NCBI GenBank assembly: GCA_032433765.1 | Contig: JAVIAB010000047.1 | Location: 14,993,607 to 15,057,606 of the forward strand | Direction: 5' to 3' | Source: Megaustenia siamemsis | Taxonomy: Eukaryota; Mollusca; Gastropoda; Stylommatophora; Ariophantidae | Length of the DNA stretch: 64,000 nt | In this document: positions 1 through 63,765 of the stretch, in pieces | Layout: every line of letters starts with the position of its first letter | Position numbering within the stretch: position 1 is the first letter of the stretch | Notes under the pieces: model-generated | What the model was told of the DNA's origin: nothing | The model's input: the letters and a program-made list of their open reading frames with translations, nothing else | Databases searched by the model: none | Position numbers and translations under genes: made by a program

Positions 1-107
1 ACCAGGATTCTCAGCCAATTATTGTGTCTCCCTGTGTCAAAATCATGTTGTTAGTCTTCTTTGAATAATGTTACATATTAGTTATTCATTTTTTTTATTT
101 GTTTTTT

Positions 108-300
108 TCATCATCATCATCATCCTCACCATCATCGTCATTAAGAGCCGTATCCGCTTCAACGTTTGTCTGCAATTGTACGCCATTCCGCTCTGTCTCT
201 TGCTTTGATAGTGCAGGTTGTCATAGGTTGACTTCTCTTTGATGTTACTCGTCCATGTTAGTCTTGATCTGCCTCTTTTATCTCTGTTACTTTGTGGGTT
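108..300 (-). mobile_element. nLTR-2 3' fragment
   Basis: Degenerate (ATC)n start followed by sequence close to the nLTR-2 3' end (gagccgt.tccgc...cgccattccgctctgtctcttgc). This is the reverse complement of a non-LTR retrotransposon 3' end whose tail is (GAT)n. Confidence 0.7.
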
Positions 301-1110
301 TTTTTTTTAACTTCCATATATAATTTCTCCCCTTTCCCTGCAATTCTTTCAATTTTTCTGTACATCTTCATGCAATACGTCTTTATTATGTCCCTCCTCA
401 ATATAGAAGACCTAAGGACTTACTTTCTGTGACCAAGAAGAGACGCCTCTCAGAAATGGGCTGAAAGTATTCAGAGACTTATAGCTGGATGTGTCCATCT
501 GAATCAGTAATTAACAGCTGACTAAAATCGTTATCCACTTTCCATATCTCTGGTTAAAAAAATAATAATAAACTAAACCGGTTTGTTTAGTCGAGAATAA
601 TAATGCTAACCCAACACCCCAAATTCCAATCTGAACTCGTACGTAACTGGCTTAAAAAAAGAAAAATTAAAAGCAGATGTCACAAGCCTCATCTAAACGA
701 CAACACAGCGCAAGCACGCCAAATTAACGCCATTTTAAATGTGAACAATAAAAAGAAGTCGTCGCTGAGCGAACTCTTTAATGTATTAAAACCTCGCCTG
801 CCCCTCGTCTGACGATAAATCAAAATGAACTTGAAATGTATCATAATATCAACTTGTTTACTTTTTGAAATCTAATCCACGATCTCAGTTGGAGATTTTA
901 AAATATCAACGGCTTGTAAGGTGTCCTATAGCAAAGACATGGATTGAATGTTCCAGCGAAGGAATCCTAGCGCAATGATATTTGGGTGTTTCTGTCATTC
1001 TCACGCCTAATTGTAAAAATAGACTCAAATGTTGGTGATAATTGCTCAGAGAAAGAAATTCGTTTTCATCGCAGTTTGACATCTGTCAATCATGCATACG
1101 CTCCCCCTCC
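301..1110. other. No recognised feature
   Basis: A/T-rich unique-looking sequence. A 69-codon open frame at 603-812 is Lys/Asn-rich and has no recognisable motif; I do not call it a gene. Confidence 0.5.
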
Positions 1111-1244
1111 TTTATGTATATAACTGGTGACCCTTCTCTGTCACTCACAGGCCAGTCGTGGGTGGTCCTTGGCGACAACTTCTGGTGTCACTTCCCTGAG
1201 CCCGGCTGTTATCATCACAGGTTTTAGGTCGAGGTGATATTGCT

Positions 1245-1379
1245 ATGTCGACTGACTCAGTCCTCGACATTCCTCGGGAACTGGCATATGGTAGTCTTGT
1301 GGAATTTGATCTCAGGAAGAAGGGGGTTGCGAAGCAGAGGTTATTGAGTCTCATAGATTGGGTCAGCTTCACAGAGTAG
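1245..1379 (+). other. Small open frame of unknown nature (44 codons)
   Basis: ATG at 1245 reads M-S-T-D-S-V-L-D-I-P-R-E-L-A-Y-G-S-L-V-E then a basic stretch and a stop at 1379. Composition looks more protein-like than neighbouring open frames, and it lies directly 5' of an nLTR-3 end that begins near 1440. It could be the 5' part of an internally deleted retroelement, or chance. I do not recognise the peptide. Confidence 0.2.
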
Positions 1380-1439
1380 AAGAGGGACCACAGAAGTAGA
1401 GTAGAGACAAATAATAATAAATGAATATTATTATACAGA

Positions 1440-1860
1440 TTATATAGCTGTGAAAAATGGAGAACAACCAAATTGACAATCATGAAGATACAGACTTTCA
1501 TTAATGGATGCTTAAGCAGAATAAAAGGATGGAAATGGAAGGACAAAATCACTAACATAGAATTATGGAAATGTACTAGTTAAATACCAGTGGATAAAGA
1601 GATACAGCGAAGACGATGGCGCAGGATAGGACACACAGCGGAAGCCAACTGAGAGTATTACACAAAAGGCCCTTTTTGGAATACCCAGAAGAAAAGACAA
1701 AGAGAAAGACCAAGAAATTATTGGAGAAGACAGACAGATGCAGAGATGAAGACGATGGGGAAAACATGGAAAGATCTGAAAAGAATGACAATAAACAGAA
1801 AGACTTGGAGAGTGTTTGTTGAAGACCTATGCTCCACAGGGAGCTGAAAGGTAGAAGAGA
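1440..1860 (+). mobile_element. nLTR-3 3' end (reverse transcriptase C-terminus, decayed)
   Basis: Matches copies at 11040, 21360 and 51162. The sense frame, with shifts, encodes L-Y-(S/G)-C-E-x-W-R-T-T, I-Q-R-R-R-W-R and W-K-V-F-V-E-D-L-C-S-T-G-S, the C-terminal tail of a non-LTR polyprotein. Frameshifts and 5' truncation make it dead. Confidence 0.75.
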
Positions 1861-1883
1861 GAAGAGATTATTACAGAGGGAAA

Positions 1884-2100
1884 CTTCCGAGGCGATAATC
1901 AGCGAATCAATTCAGAGGAAGAGACATTTTTACAGCACTAGTAAAAAACGACAAATAATCAACTACAGAAAAAACAAAGAACAATATATGGACCAAAGCA
2001 GTATCGAACCCGTACTCAGTGACACAGCGCCTTGCCACAAAAAGCCAAACGCTAGGGAACACTGCCACTCAGATAACTAAAAAATTAGCTATCGTGGACA
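1884..2100 (-). mobile_element. SINE-E copy
   Basis: Reverse complement carries an A-box-like gtggcaaggcgc and B-box-like gggttcgatactg, then the tail ending in cgcctcggaagtttccc. Related copies lie at 18270, 45685 and 47560. The sequence continues at 2085-2210 into another dispersed repeat also seen at 28585 and 47790. Confidence 0.65.
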
Positions 2101-2229
2101 ATGTCTTTCGCGAAGGTGTTCTCATGACTATAGCATAAGGCTGCGATCACAGCGCGGAAATACATAGTGTATCTGTATTTTTTCCTATTAAGACAAGTAT
2201 CTCCCGGATAGGGTAGGACTGAATATTTT

Positions 2230-2750
2230 CGTTGCAGAATGTTTGTCTGCAAACGCATGTATTCAGCTGTAGAGTAGCAGAGAGTCAGTAGATAGCAGGG
2301 TACACGGTCATAGGGTGGAAATAGGCCAGAGCCGTAGAATTTAAGGGAGTCCGACCCATAGGGTAGAAGAGGGTCAGAGTCACAAAGTAGCAGGGAATAG
2401 GAGTCTTAGCTAGATAGTAGGGGGTCAGAGTCATAGGGTAGCAGAGAGTCAGAGTCGTATGGTAGCAGGTAGTCAGTAGATAGCATGGGGTCAGAGTCGT
2501 AGAGTACAGGCGGTCATAGTCATAGAGTACAGTAAGCCAGAGTTATAGAGTAGATGGGTCGGGGCGGGGAGAGTCAAAGTCATAGAGTAGAAGGAAGTCA
2601 TAGTCATAGAGTATCAGGGGGTCAGAGTCATAGAGTAGAGGGGGTCAGAGTCATAGAGAAGAGGGGCGGGGGGGGAGAGTCAAAGAGTAGCAGGAAGTCA
2701 TAATCATAGAGTATCAGAGGGTATGAGTCAGGGAATAGAAATCGTGGATT
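2230..2750. repeat. Degenerate minisatellite
   Basis: Irregular repeats of about 20-30 bp around ggggtcagagtcatagagtag. They grade into the cleaner 29-bp array that follows and look like an older, diverged part of the same array. Confidence 0.75.
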
Positions 2751-2789
2751 AACAGCAGTTGTCTTAGAGCAGCAGAAATTTAGGTTAGA

Positions 2790-3365
2790 GATGTAGAGTA
2801 GCAGAAAACAGTAACAGAGTTGTAGAGTAGCAGAAAACAGGAACAAAGTTGTACAGTAGCAGAAAACAGTAACAGAGTTGTAGAGTAGCAGAAAACAGTA
2901 ACAGAGTTGCACAGTAGCAGAAAACAGTAACAGAGCAGTAGAGTAGCAGAAAACAGTAACAGAGTTGTAGAGTAACATAAAACAGTAACAGAGTTGTAGA
3001 GTAGCAGAAAACAGTAACAGAGTTGTAGAGTAGCAGAAAACAGTAACAGAGTTGTAGAGTAGCAGAAAACAGTAACAGAGTTGTAGAGTAGCAGAAAACA
3101 GTAACAGAGTTGTAGAGTAGCAGAAAACAGTAACAGAGTTGTAGAGTAGCAGAAAACAGTAACAGAGTTGTAGAGTAGCAGAAAACAGTAACAGAGTTGT
3201 ACAGTAGCAGAAAACAGTAACAGAGTTGTAAACTAGCAGAAAACAGTAACAGAGTTGTAAAGTAGCAGAAAACAGTAACAGAGTTGTACAGTAGCAGAAA
3301 ACAGTAACAGAGTTGTAAAGTAGCAGAAAACAGTAGACGAGTTGTAGAGTAGCAATAACAGAGCT
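2790..3365. repeat. 29-bp minisatellite
   Basis: About 19 copies of a 29-bp unit (core gttgtagagtagcagaaaac), with unit-to-unit substitutions and one shortened stretch. Open frames through it are repeat translations. The stretch 3366-3607 is a decayed continuation. Confidence 0.92.
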
Positions 3366-3607
3366 GTAGAGTAAAATTAATGCAATCACAGCTTTAGAGT
3401 AGAAGCAGTTGAGTCACAGTCGTAGGGAAGCAGTAATGGAGTCGTTGATTAACAGTAATGAAGTTGACAGTTGTAAGGTCGTAGAGTATCAGTATTAGAA
3501 ACGAAATCGTTAAATATGAGAAATAGAATTTTACTGAGTCGCAGAATAGCACCAAGAGACCGAGATAGATATAAGGTGTAACAAAGCAAGCCAAGTTATA
3601 GGCCAAG

Positions 3608-4110
3608 TATCAACACTATTGAAAAACAAAGCAATAACTACGGAAGCAAAAAGGGCAATATACAAATCAATTTTTCTACCAACTCTGTGCTATCAGTGCC
3701 AGAATTGGACGCTGGACTCTAGAACAATAAGAAAGATAACGACCACAGAAATGAAATGTGTCAGAAGAATGACAGGATACAGCTTAAGGGACAGAGTCAG
3801 AAATACCGACCTGAGGAAGAAACTCGAAATTGAACCAGCCATCGAATACATAAAGAAACAACAGATAAATTGGTTTGGCCACATAACAAGACAGAAAGAA
3901 CTAACAATGAATCAAAGAGCCATAAACAAACGCTACGAAAACGCCAGATTAAGAGGAAGACCGAGAAAGAGATGGATAAAGGGAATACTAGAGTCAATAG
4001 GAGGAATAACATCAGAAGAGGCCAACAGAAGAGCAAAGAATCGCAGATTGTATCTCCCCTCGACGCCAACGGCAACAGAGGAAGGATAGAAGAAGAAGAA
4101 AGCAGAATAG
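3608..4110 (+). mobile_element. nLTR-1 3' end (reverse transcriptase C-terminus)
   Basis: An open frame of 156 codons from 3619 encodes I-T-T-E-A-K-R-A-I-Y-K-S-I-F-L-P-T-L-C-Y, then W-T-L-D, F-G-H-I-T-R-Q and R-G-R-P-R-K-R-W. This layout (L-x-Y/G-x-x-x-W, then G-H-x-x-R, then R-G-R-P-x-x-R-W) is the typical end of RTE-like non-LTR ORFs. It is 5' truncated and sits inside the decayed satellite of 2230-3607; similar satellite words resume at 4112. Confidence 0.85.
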
Positions 4111-4521
4111 CAGCAATTGAGTCTAAGTCGTAGTGTTGTTCCGTTTTTTTTGTGTGTGTCGGGGTTTGAGAATCCTAATTCCATTTTTTTAAAGAGATGG
4201 AGCCATTATTCTGGAGTCATCATCATGGTGACGCAAATCAGTGTTTATTGGAGTGGAGGTTGAATAGCGAAATACAAGAGTGAAGTTTCTTTAATGAAGT
4301 CTGGGTATAAATCAATCGTGATATTAAAATGAATGAAATTAGATTCTATGTGCCAGAAATGATACTGGATTTGCATTCATGGAATTGGATTCAAAAAGCA
4401 TAAAACATTGGAGGAATTAAATTAATAAAATTAATTGTGAATGTAAAACTATAGTGAAATTCAATTTATGAAATTAGAGTGGATTAAGATAAAACAACAG
4501 AGAAATGAAAGTAGAGTAAAA
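4111..4521. other. No recognised feature
   Basis: A/T-rich with loose short repeats (gaaatta, gaattgga). Possibly a heavily decayed satellite. Confidence 0.4.
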
Positions 4522-4786
4522 GTAAGTTCGTTCGTTCGCTTTCGTCAGCTTTGACCTCTGACGAAGTCCCACCCACTCAATTTTGTGGGACTGAATTTTG
4601 CGTGTAAAGTCTGTTTTATCCCATTACAGGATGCCCCTCGCCATGCAGGCAGATTTACTCCGACTTCAGAGGTACTAATTTTTTTAGGGAATTAGTAAAA
4701 CCCAGGTGTCCTCGCCAGGGTACGAACCCCGGCTGTTGCCGTGGTAAGCCAACCGCCTATCGATTGCGCTAACCGGACACCCTAGT
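4522..4786 (-). mobile_element. SINE-D body with a different tRNA head
   Basis: Reverse complement starts agggtgtccggttagcgcaa (A-box-like) with ggggttcgtaccc (B box). It then has a body sharing motifs with SINE-D: gaggtac, a gcaggcagat-like word, acgcaaaattcagtcc and cttcgtcagagg. The head differs from the standard SINE-D head at 22528. Confidence 0.65.
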
Positions 4787-4790
4787 AAAA

Positions 4791-5055
4791 GTAAGTAAAG
4801 AGCCCCATCACGCCAAATGACGTATAGGGAGGGAATAACCATAATTTTTAAATACCGTGGTAATGACCATAATTTTTAAATACCTTCAGAACATATTTTT
4901 TTGGAGTAATGTGGTCGGTATTACGTCCGCGTCGCTTTACTTTCTCAGAAATAATTCGGTACCCATTTAAGGCTGGGTAGACCCGGAAGCTGGCTATCGG
5001 GATAGAATCCTACCTCTTGTCCTTTGTAGTCCAGTTCACTAACCACTGAACTATA
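4791..5055 (-). mobile_element. SINE-A copy
   Basis: Shows the SINE-A tail (gtaaagagcccc.tcacgcc) at the left and a decayed tRNA-like head near 5040-5055 on the reverse strand. A short internal duplication of the 'gtaatgaccataatttt' region is visible at 4840-4885. Confidence 0.75.
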
Positions 5056-5314
5056 CCCAAAAAAATCAGAGTGGGTAAACGGAAAATAATACAGATGATA
5101 TAGTTATGTGCGAAACTAAGTCAAATATTGTGAGCAAATATATGCAGTGGTTTCTACGTGTATTTCTTCTTCATATTTTCTTCTTCAGTTGCTTTACAGT
5201 GTCGAGGAGATGTAGAAAGTTTGCGGACAATTCCTCCGTGGTTGGCTTATTCCGCTGGTTTCTGATTTTTGGGTTATCCTTTTTCGCAGAAGACCTTTTG
5301 GGTCTATTGTTTAT

Positions 5315-5512
5315 GTAGCTTCTGGTAGCCATTTTGATTGTGAATTGTAGTATTATGACCAAATCAGTTTTCTGTAGCTTCTGTTAGCCATTTTGATTGT
5401 GAATTGTACTATTATGGCCAAATCAATTTTCTGTAGCTTCTGGTAGCCATTTTGATTGTGAATTGTACTATTATGGCCAAATCAGTGTTTTTAGCTTCTA
5501 GTAGCCATGTGG
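5315..5512. repeat. 59-bp minisatellite
   Basis: Units start at 5315, 5374 and 5433 (exactly 59 bp apart), with a partial fourth. The core is gtagcttctggtagccattt. A diverged continuation lies beyond the inserted nLTR-2 at 6295-6420. Confidence 0.85.
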
Positions 5513-6294
5513 CTACAACGATACTGTACTGCTAGCAGAAAGTCCTAAAGATCTACAACAATTACTTAATGAAATAAACATGACAAGCAAAAAATATGGA
5601 CTAGATATGAATATCAAAAAGACTAAAACTATGGTCATAAACAAAGAAGATACTCAAAACCCACAAGTGGATATCAAAATGGAAAGAATAGACCTGGAGA
5701 CAGTTCAGAACTACAACTACCTTGGACATACTATCACCAGTGATGGAAAATGTACAACTGACAAAAACAAAAGAATAGGAATGGCAAAAAGTAATTTTAG
5801 TGTCATGAAGAACATACTAACATAAAAACAAATAACACCAGGGCTAAAACTAAGAATAGAAAATGTTACATCTTCTCAATATTCCTATATGGTGCAGAAA
5901 CATGGACATTAGACAAACAAACAGAACAGAGAATTGAAGCCTTTGAAATGTGGATATATAGAGGAATAGGTACAGTTGAATGGAAGGAAAAGAAAAAAAA
6001 CGATGAAGTCTTAAAACAACTAAAAATGAAAAGAGAACTACTAAGCACAATTCAAACAAAACACATGCGATTTTGGGTCATGTTAAAAGACACAACAGCC
6101 AACTAAAAGTAATCTAGGAGGAGAAAATACAAGGTAAAAGAGGCTGAGGTAGACCAAGAATAACACGGACGAGTAACATCAAAAGATGAACAAATCAGCC
6201 TATGACAACCTGAACCATCAAAGCAAGAGACAGAACAGGATGGTGCTTCATGGTAGACAACGTTCGTTGCGAAGAAGGCACTCGATGATGATGC
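5513..6294 (+). mobile_element. nLTR-2 copy with target-site duplication
   Basis: Encodes, with frameshifts, the region just after the reverse transcriptase catalytic motif (T-V-L-L-A-E-S-P-K-D-L-Q-Q-L-L-N-E-I), then K-K-T-K-T-M-V-I-N-K, Y-N-Y-L-G-H-T-I, Y-G-A-E-T-W-T-L and R-W-T-N-Q-P. It ends in cgatgatgatg. The 9-bp word gccatgtgg flanks it at 5504-5512 and 6295-6303, so the insertion boundaries are firm. It interrupts the 59-bp satellite. Truncated and broken, so not mobile by itself. Confidence 0.9.
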
Positions 6295-6589
6295 GCCATG
6301 TGGATTGGGGATTGTTGTCTCGTGGTCAAATCATTTTTTGTAACTCCTGGCAGCCACATTAGATGTGGATTGTAATCTCACGGCCACATCATTTGTTTTG
6401 TTGCTTCTGCTATAACTGTGACCATTATTGATCTTCTAAATTTTTGTCTTAATTCAATCAAAGTGAATATTTAATAGTTCTAAAACTTTGGGAAAGAAAA
6501 ATCATTCAAACTCAGATATTTCAGACCCGTTAATTTAGTAAGACTGTTTTCCTAGGGAAAACGACTCTGGTCACACAAAATCGTTGCCG

Positions 6590-7170
6590 TTTATGAAGAA
6601 CAAGTAAAAGCAAGGTAGAAAGTTCCGAACGAAAGCGTACCGAAGATGGATCTTCTTTTTTTCCTTTCTCTTTTGCTTTCAGCGCCATGCATATACTTTG
6701 TAATATGTTGTTCTGTTGGTTTCTGCTGCTGTTATGTTTTCTAGTGTTTCTGGTGTTTTCATAACGTTTATTGGAGGCTCGTTGTGTTGTGTTTTTATTT
6801 TTCTGCATTATCACATAGCCAAAGCATTTAATATGTTGTTTCTGTGTGTACTCTATGGCGGGAAATATTTCTACCTTTTTTTCTCAGTTCTTAATTCCTA
6901 ATCTTGTCTCTCAGGCTGTTTCTGTCATACGTCTTACACATTTCATCTCTGTAGTGGTTAGTTTTTGTTTTTCTTGAGTCGAGAGTCCAGGTCTGGTATT
7001 GTTGCATCTCGAGTCTATATTTATGCTTCTTGTGAATTATCCTTTGTCACTAGACTTCCTAGATATTTAAATTCCTCCTCTTGTTTTAATTGCCCGTCTA
7101 CTGTTATGTTTATTTTCAGTTTCTCTTTATAATGCTCAAGACTTCTGTTATGTTGATTTTCATATTGTAT
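6590..7170 (-). mobile_element. nLTR-1 copy, decayed
   Basis: Reverse complement matches the nLTR-1 3' end at 3608 and 54180 (gaaagtgttgttgtg..., ggccacataa.., ctggactctcgac, cattagacaaa words) with many stops. The flanking 7170-7288 is A/T-rich filler. Confidence 0.7.
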
Positions 7171-7288
7171 TGAGTTCTTCATAATATAATACAACATAAT
7201 GAGTAAAAAATATAATATAAAATAAATAAATAATTCTTTTTTTAAATGAATTAAAATAAATAAGTAGAATAATAAATAAAAAAAAAAA

Positions 7289-7345
7289 AGTAAAGAGCCC
7301 CGTCACGTGAAGTGGCGTATTGGGCATATAGTGTTCATCCTCATC

Positions 7346-7377
<32 letters not shown>

Positions 7378-7670
7378 CATCACCACCATCATCATCATCA
7401 TCGAGTGCCGTCTCCACATCGAAGGTTAGCTACCACGGAGCGCCATTTCGATATGTCTCTTGCTTTGATGGTGCAGGATGTCATGCGCTGTCTTGTCCAT
7501 CTTTTGATGTTATTCTCCCATGTTAGTCTTGATCTCTGCCTCTATTACCCTGTATTTTCCCTTTCAATATTACTTTTATTAGGCTCTTGTGTCTTTTAAC
7601 ATGCCCCAAAAATATGGTGTTAGAGGTCATAATTGTTACAGACCTTTGGCACATGATTTTTTTGGGATAA
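7289..7670 (-). mobile_element. SINE-A copy split by an nLTR-2 insertion
   Basis: Left part 7289-7335 is the SINE-A tail; right part resumes at 7612 with atatggtgttagaggtcat and continues to the tttttggg stretch. The two halves are collinear once the nLTR-2 insert is removed. Confidence 0.8.
7336..7611 (-). mobile_element. nLTR-2 3' end nested in SINE-A
   Basis: Begins with an expanded (CAT/CAC)n tract that is the element's (GAT)n tail, then the conserved 3' end. Near-identical 10-bp target duplications flank it: atatagtgtt at 7326-7335 and atatggtgtt at 7612-7621. The trinucleotide tract gives a spurious poly-His frame. Confidence 0.85.
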
Positions 7671-7727
7671 AGTACAATAAAATGAGTAAAATAATTAATT
7701 CACTATTAAGTAATGAAGTGAACAAAA

Positions 7728-8332
7728 ATAAAGGTTCCCTTCACGCCTTGCTAGTAGTTTAGGGGGCCTCGGTAGCCTAGTTTGGGAATACCACCCGACT
7801 GGACTACCGACGTTCGGACAACCCGTGTTCGATTCCCGCTGGGAGCAGTGTGAATTGTACTCGTGGTTGGAAAAAAAAAATACCCCCACGGTCGACCCAG
7901 CCGTTGGCAGAAATGGGTAACAAGGTATTACCCTGGGATCGTGAGGAATGTCGCCTCGCATCTGAGTTTCGATGCTTGAGGCGACACTATACAGAAATTT
8001 CCGAACATTTCTGGATAGTCGGCCGAGCACATATGGGAGTAAACTCGCGTGCTAAGTCGCCGGTTCAAGTCTCGTACTTTACCTTTACCTTGCTAGTCGT
8101 ATGGGGAATATGGTGTTAGTGACCACATTTTTCTATGACCACGGCACATTATTGGGTGATGTGATCGGTATCACGCCAGGCCACCTTTACTTCCCAGAAA
8201 AATCTCTGGTACCCATTTTTAGAGGTTGGGTGAACCCCGGAGCCTTGTCAGTCCGAAAAAAAAATCTGCACTGCTGGGGATCGAACCCTAACCCTTCTGG
8301 TCAGGAAGCGAGCACATTAACCACTCAGCCAA
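7728..8332 (-). mobile_element. SINE-C copy split by SINE-B
   Basis: Reads tail to head on + strand: 7728-7755 (aaggttccc...ccttgctagt), then 8088-8332, ending with B-box-like ggatcgaaccc and the A-box complement ttaaccactcagcc. The middle is a SINE-B inserted with a 10-bp duplication. Confidence 0.85.
7756..8087 (+). mobile_element. SINE-B copy with perfect target-site duplication
   Basis: tRNA-like head with ggtagcctagtttggg (A box) and gttcgattccc (B box), a body with tacccccacggtcgacccag, and end ggttcaagtctcgtacttta. Flanked by ccttgctagt at 7746-7755 and 8088-8097, giving exact ends of a 332-bp element. Confidence 0.9.
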
Positions 8333-8945
8333 AGTATTAATTAATAATATAAAAGTATGGTTATAAAAAAATAAGTAAAATAATGAATAAGAAGAAACGA
8401 AATAAGAAACAGGCCCTGGCCTTTTCTTGGTCGCTGATCACGTTGGAGATACTAGAATTTTGTGAATTGTGGCTTCAAACAAAGCAGCTCATCGGTAACT
8501 GAGATTTTGTGGAGATAAGCAGAAGTGTGGGCATGGTAGTCTAGTTGATGAGAGCCCTTATCGCCCTCAATTAGGCCTCGGCGTGAATGAAGAACAAAGA
8601 GAAGGTTCCACTTTCGGGTGGGGGATCTGTGTGGGGTCTCCTGACGACTGGGCTTTTCTCGTCGTGTGGAACTTGTATTCTGTGCTTGGGTCTCCGTATT
8701 AAGTGTGCGACATAATTGGATGGTCACTGTGCGTCACAAAAAATGGGACAATGTTGTTATTATAAGTGGGACAATGTGCGATATGGGACACTGTTGTCAT
8801 TAAAAGTGGTACAATGTGCGGTATCTAAGGTGAAAGGATCTTAAAAGCAACATATTGTGTGCCACTTAGGGCGGGAGTCATTAAGAATGCGTCACTGTTC
8901 GTTATTACACTGCAGAATGCAGCTGAGATTATTACATGACGGGAC
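8333..8945. other. Mostly unassigned sequence
   Basis: No gene seen. Short direct repeats of 'gtgggacaatgtgcg' type occur at 8740-8830. The stretch 8533-8640 has a weak tRNA-like look but no convincing B box. Confidence 0.4.
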
Positions 8946-9140
8946 CTATTTTGCAATCCCCAATGGACGAGACAAAGAGGAAGACCCAAATATTATTGGA
9001 GAAGACAGGTGGGAGCAGAGATGGCGATGATGAGGAAGATATGGGACGAGTTTAGACAAAACGGCAAGAAATAGAACGGCTCGGAAAGTGTTTGTTGAAG
9101 ACCTATGCTCCACAGGGAGTTGAATAGCAACAGGAAAATA
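8946..9140 (+). mobile_element. nLTR-3 3' fragment
   Basis: Contains the same terminal words as other copies: agaggaagacc, tgttgaagacctatgctccacaggga. Only the last ~190 bp remain. Confidence 0.7.
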
Positions 9141-9142
9141 AG

Positions 9143-9472
9143 AAGGTAAAGGTGAAATACGAATCTTGAATCTGCGTCTTAGCACGCGAGTTTTGAGTTT
9201 TCAACCAAATGTGCTCGGCCGCCTATCCAGAAGTGTTCGGAGACTTCTGAATAGTGTCGCTTCAGGCATCGAAACTCACGATGCGAGGTGGCATTCCTCA
9301 CCTTCCCAGGGCGTTGCCATTTCTGCCAGCGGCTGGGTCGACCACGGGGTATTTTTTCCCTTCAAACATGAGTACAACTCACACTGCTTCCAGCGAGAAT
9401 CGAGCACGGGTTGTCCAAACGCTGGTAGCCCAGTCGGGTGGTTTTCCCAACTAGGCTACCGACGCCCCCAAG
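9143..9472 (-). mobile_element. SINE-B copy
   Basis: Reverse-oriented SINE-B: starts with the tail (aaggtaaag.gaaatacgaatcttgaa) and ends with the head complement ggctaccgacgccccc. Protein-like frames here are shadows of the SINE. Confidence 0.85.
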
Positions 9473-9553
9473 AGGAATAATAATAGGAAAAAGAAGAAAT
9501 GGAAAGGCCAGATGAAGAAGAAATAAAGGAAGAAGAACAAGAAGAAGAAGGAG

Positions 9554-9755
9554 GTAAAGTAAGTAAAGAGCCCCGTTACGCCAAGTTGCGTATAGGGAAT
9601 ATGGTGTTAGTGACCATACATTTTACAGACCTTCAGCACATGATTTTTGGGGGTAATGTGGTCAGTATTACGCCCGTGCCGCTTTACTTTCCCCGAAAAA
9701 ATCCGGTACCCATTAAAGGCTGGGTGAACCGGAAGCCGTCGGTTGGAATCGAACA
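9554..9755 (-). mobile_element. SINE-A copy, head truncated
   Basis: Typical tail (gtaaagagccccgttacgcc) through gtcggttggaatcgaac; the A-box part is missing. Flanks are GA-rich purine tracts (9480-9553 and 9756-9885). Confidence 0.85.
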
Positions 9756-9985
9756 AGAAGGAGAAAAATAAAAAGAAGAACAACAAGGAGCAGGAGAACT
9801 AGAACAAAAACAGAACAGGAAGAAGAAGAAACAGAAATAAAACAAAGAAAAGAAGAGAAAGAAGAAGAAGAGGATGAAAAGTAATACTTACTCTGTCAGC
9901 CACAACTTGACTTAATACATAATATTACATCCATCGGCTGACTTGATTTTAGCTTTAATTCTAACATGAAACACGTTCTCCTCAG

Positions 9986-63170
<53,185 letters not shown>

Positions 63171-63244
63171 GTAGGTGAGGCACATGATAGTGATGTTCTT
63201 GGTTCTGCTCTCCGTCATGTTTTTGTGTTGACAATGTAATTTCA

Positions 63245-63765
63245 ATTACTCTTGTCAGTGTGATGCATTTTACTCTTGTGTATGTGATACATTTTACTCT
63301 TGTGAATGTGATACATTTTACTCTTGTGAATGTGATACATTTTACTCTTGTGAATGTGATACATTTTACTCTTGTGAATGTGACACATTTTACTCTTGTT
63401 AATGTGATACATTTTACTCTTGTGAATGTGACACATTTTACTCTTGTGAATGTGATACATTTTACTCTTGTGAATGTGATAGATTTTGCTCGTCTGGATG
63501 TGATACATATCATTCTTGTCAATGTTTTACATTTTACTCCTGTCGATGTTTAACATTTTACTATTGTCAATGTTGTACATTTTACTCATATCAACGTGAT
63601 ACATTTTACTCCTGTCAATGTCCTACATTTTACTCATATCAATATGATACATTTTACTCAAATCAACGTGATACATTTTACTCCTGTAAATGTTGTACAT
63701 TTTACTCATATCAATATGATACATTTTACTCCGGTCGATGTTTTACATTTTACTACATTAATTTT
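63245..63765. repeat. 24-bp minisatellite
   Basis: About 21 copies of gtgatacattttactcttgt(gaat), clean at left and diverging to the right; starts about 75 bp after exon H. Open frames here are repeat translations. Confidence 0.95.

Noticed and set aside
603..812. 69-codon + frame as first tll exon
   Set aside because: Lys/Asn-rich, no resemblance to tailless N-termini, and no suitable phase-1 donor was recognised.
2628..3389. 253-codon reverse frame with Y-N-S-V-T-V-F-C-Y repeats resembling membrane segments
   Set aside because: 29-bp minisatellite; hydrophobicity comes from T-rich repeats.
3619..4089. A host gene of 156 residues
   Set aside because: Matches the repeated nLTR-1 end at 6590, 54180 and 62396; a retrotransposon remnant.
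7312..7599. Poly-histidine protein
   Set aside because: (CAT)n tail of an inserted nLTR-2 in antisense.
63171..63174. Alternative exon H donor 4 bp downstream (gtgagg)
   Set aside because: Would add an in-frame stop directly after the arginine, before helix 10.
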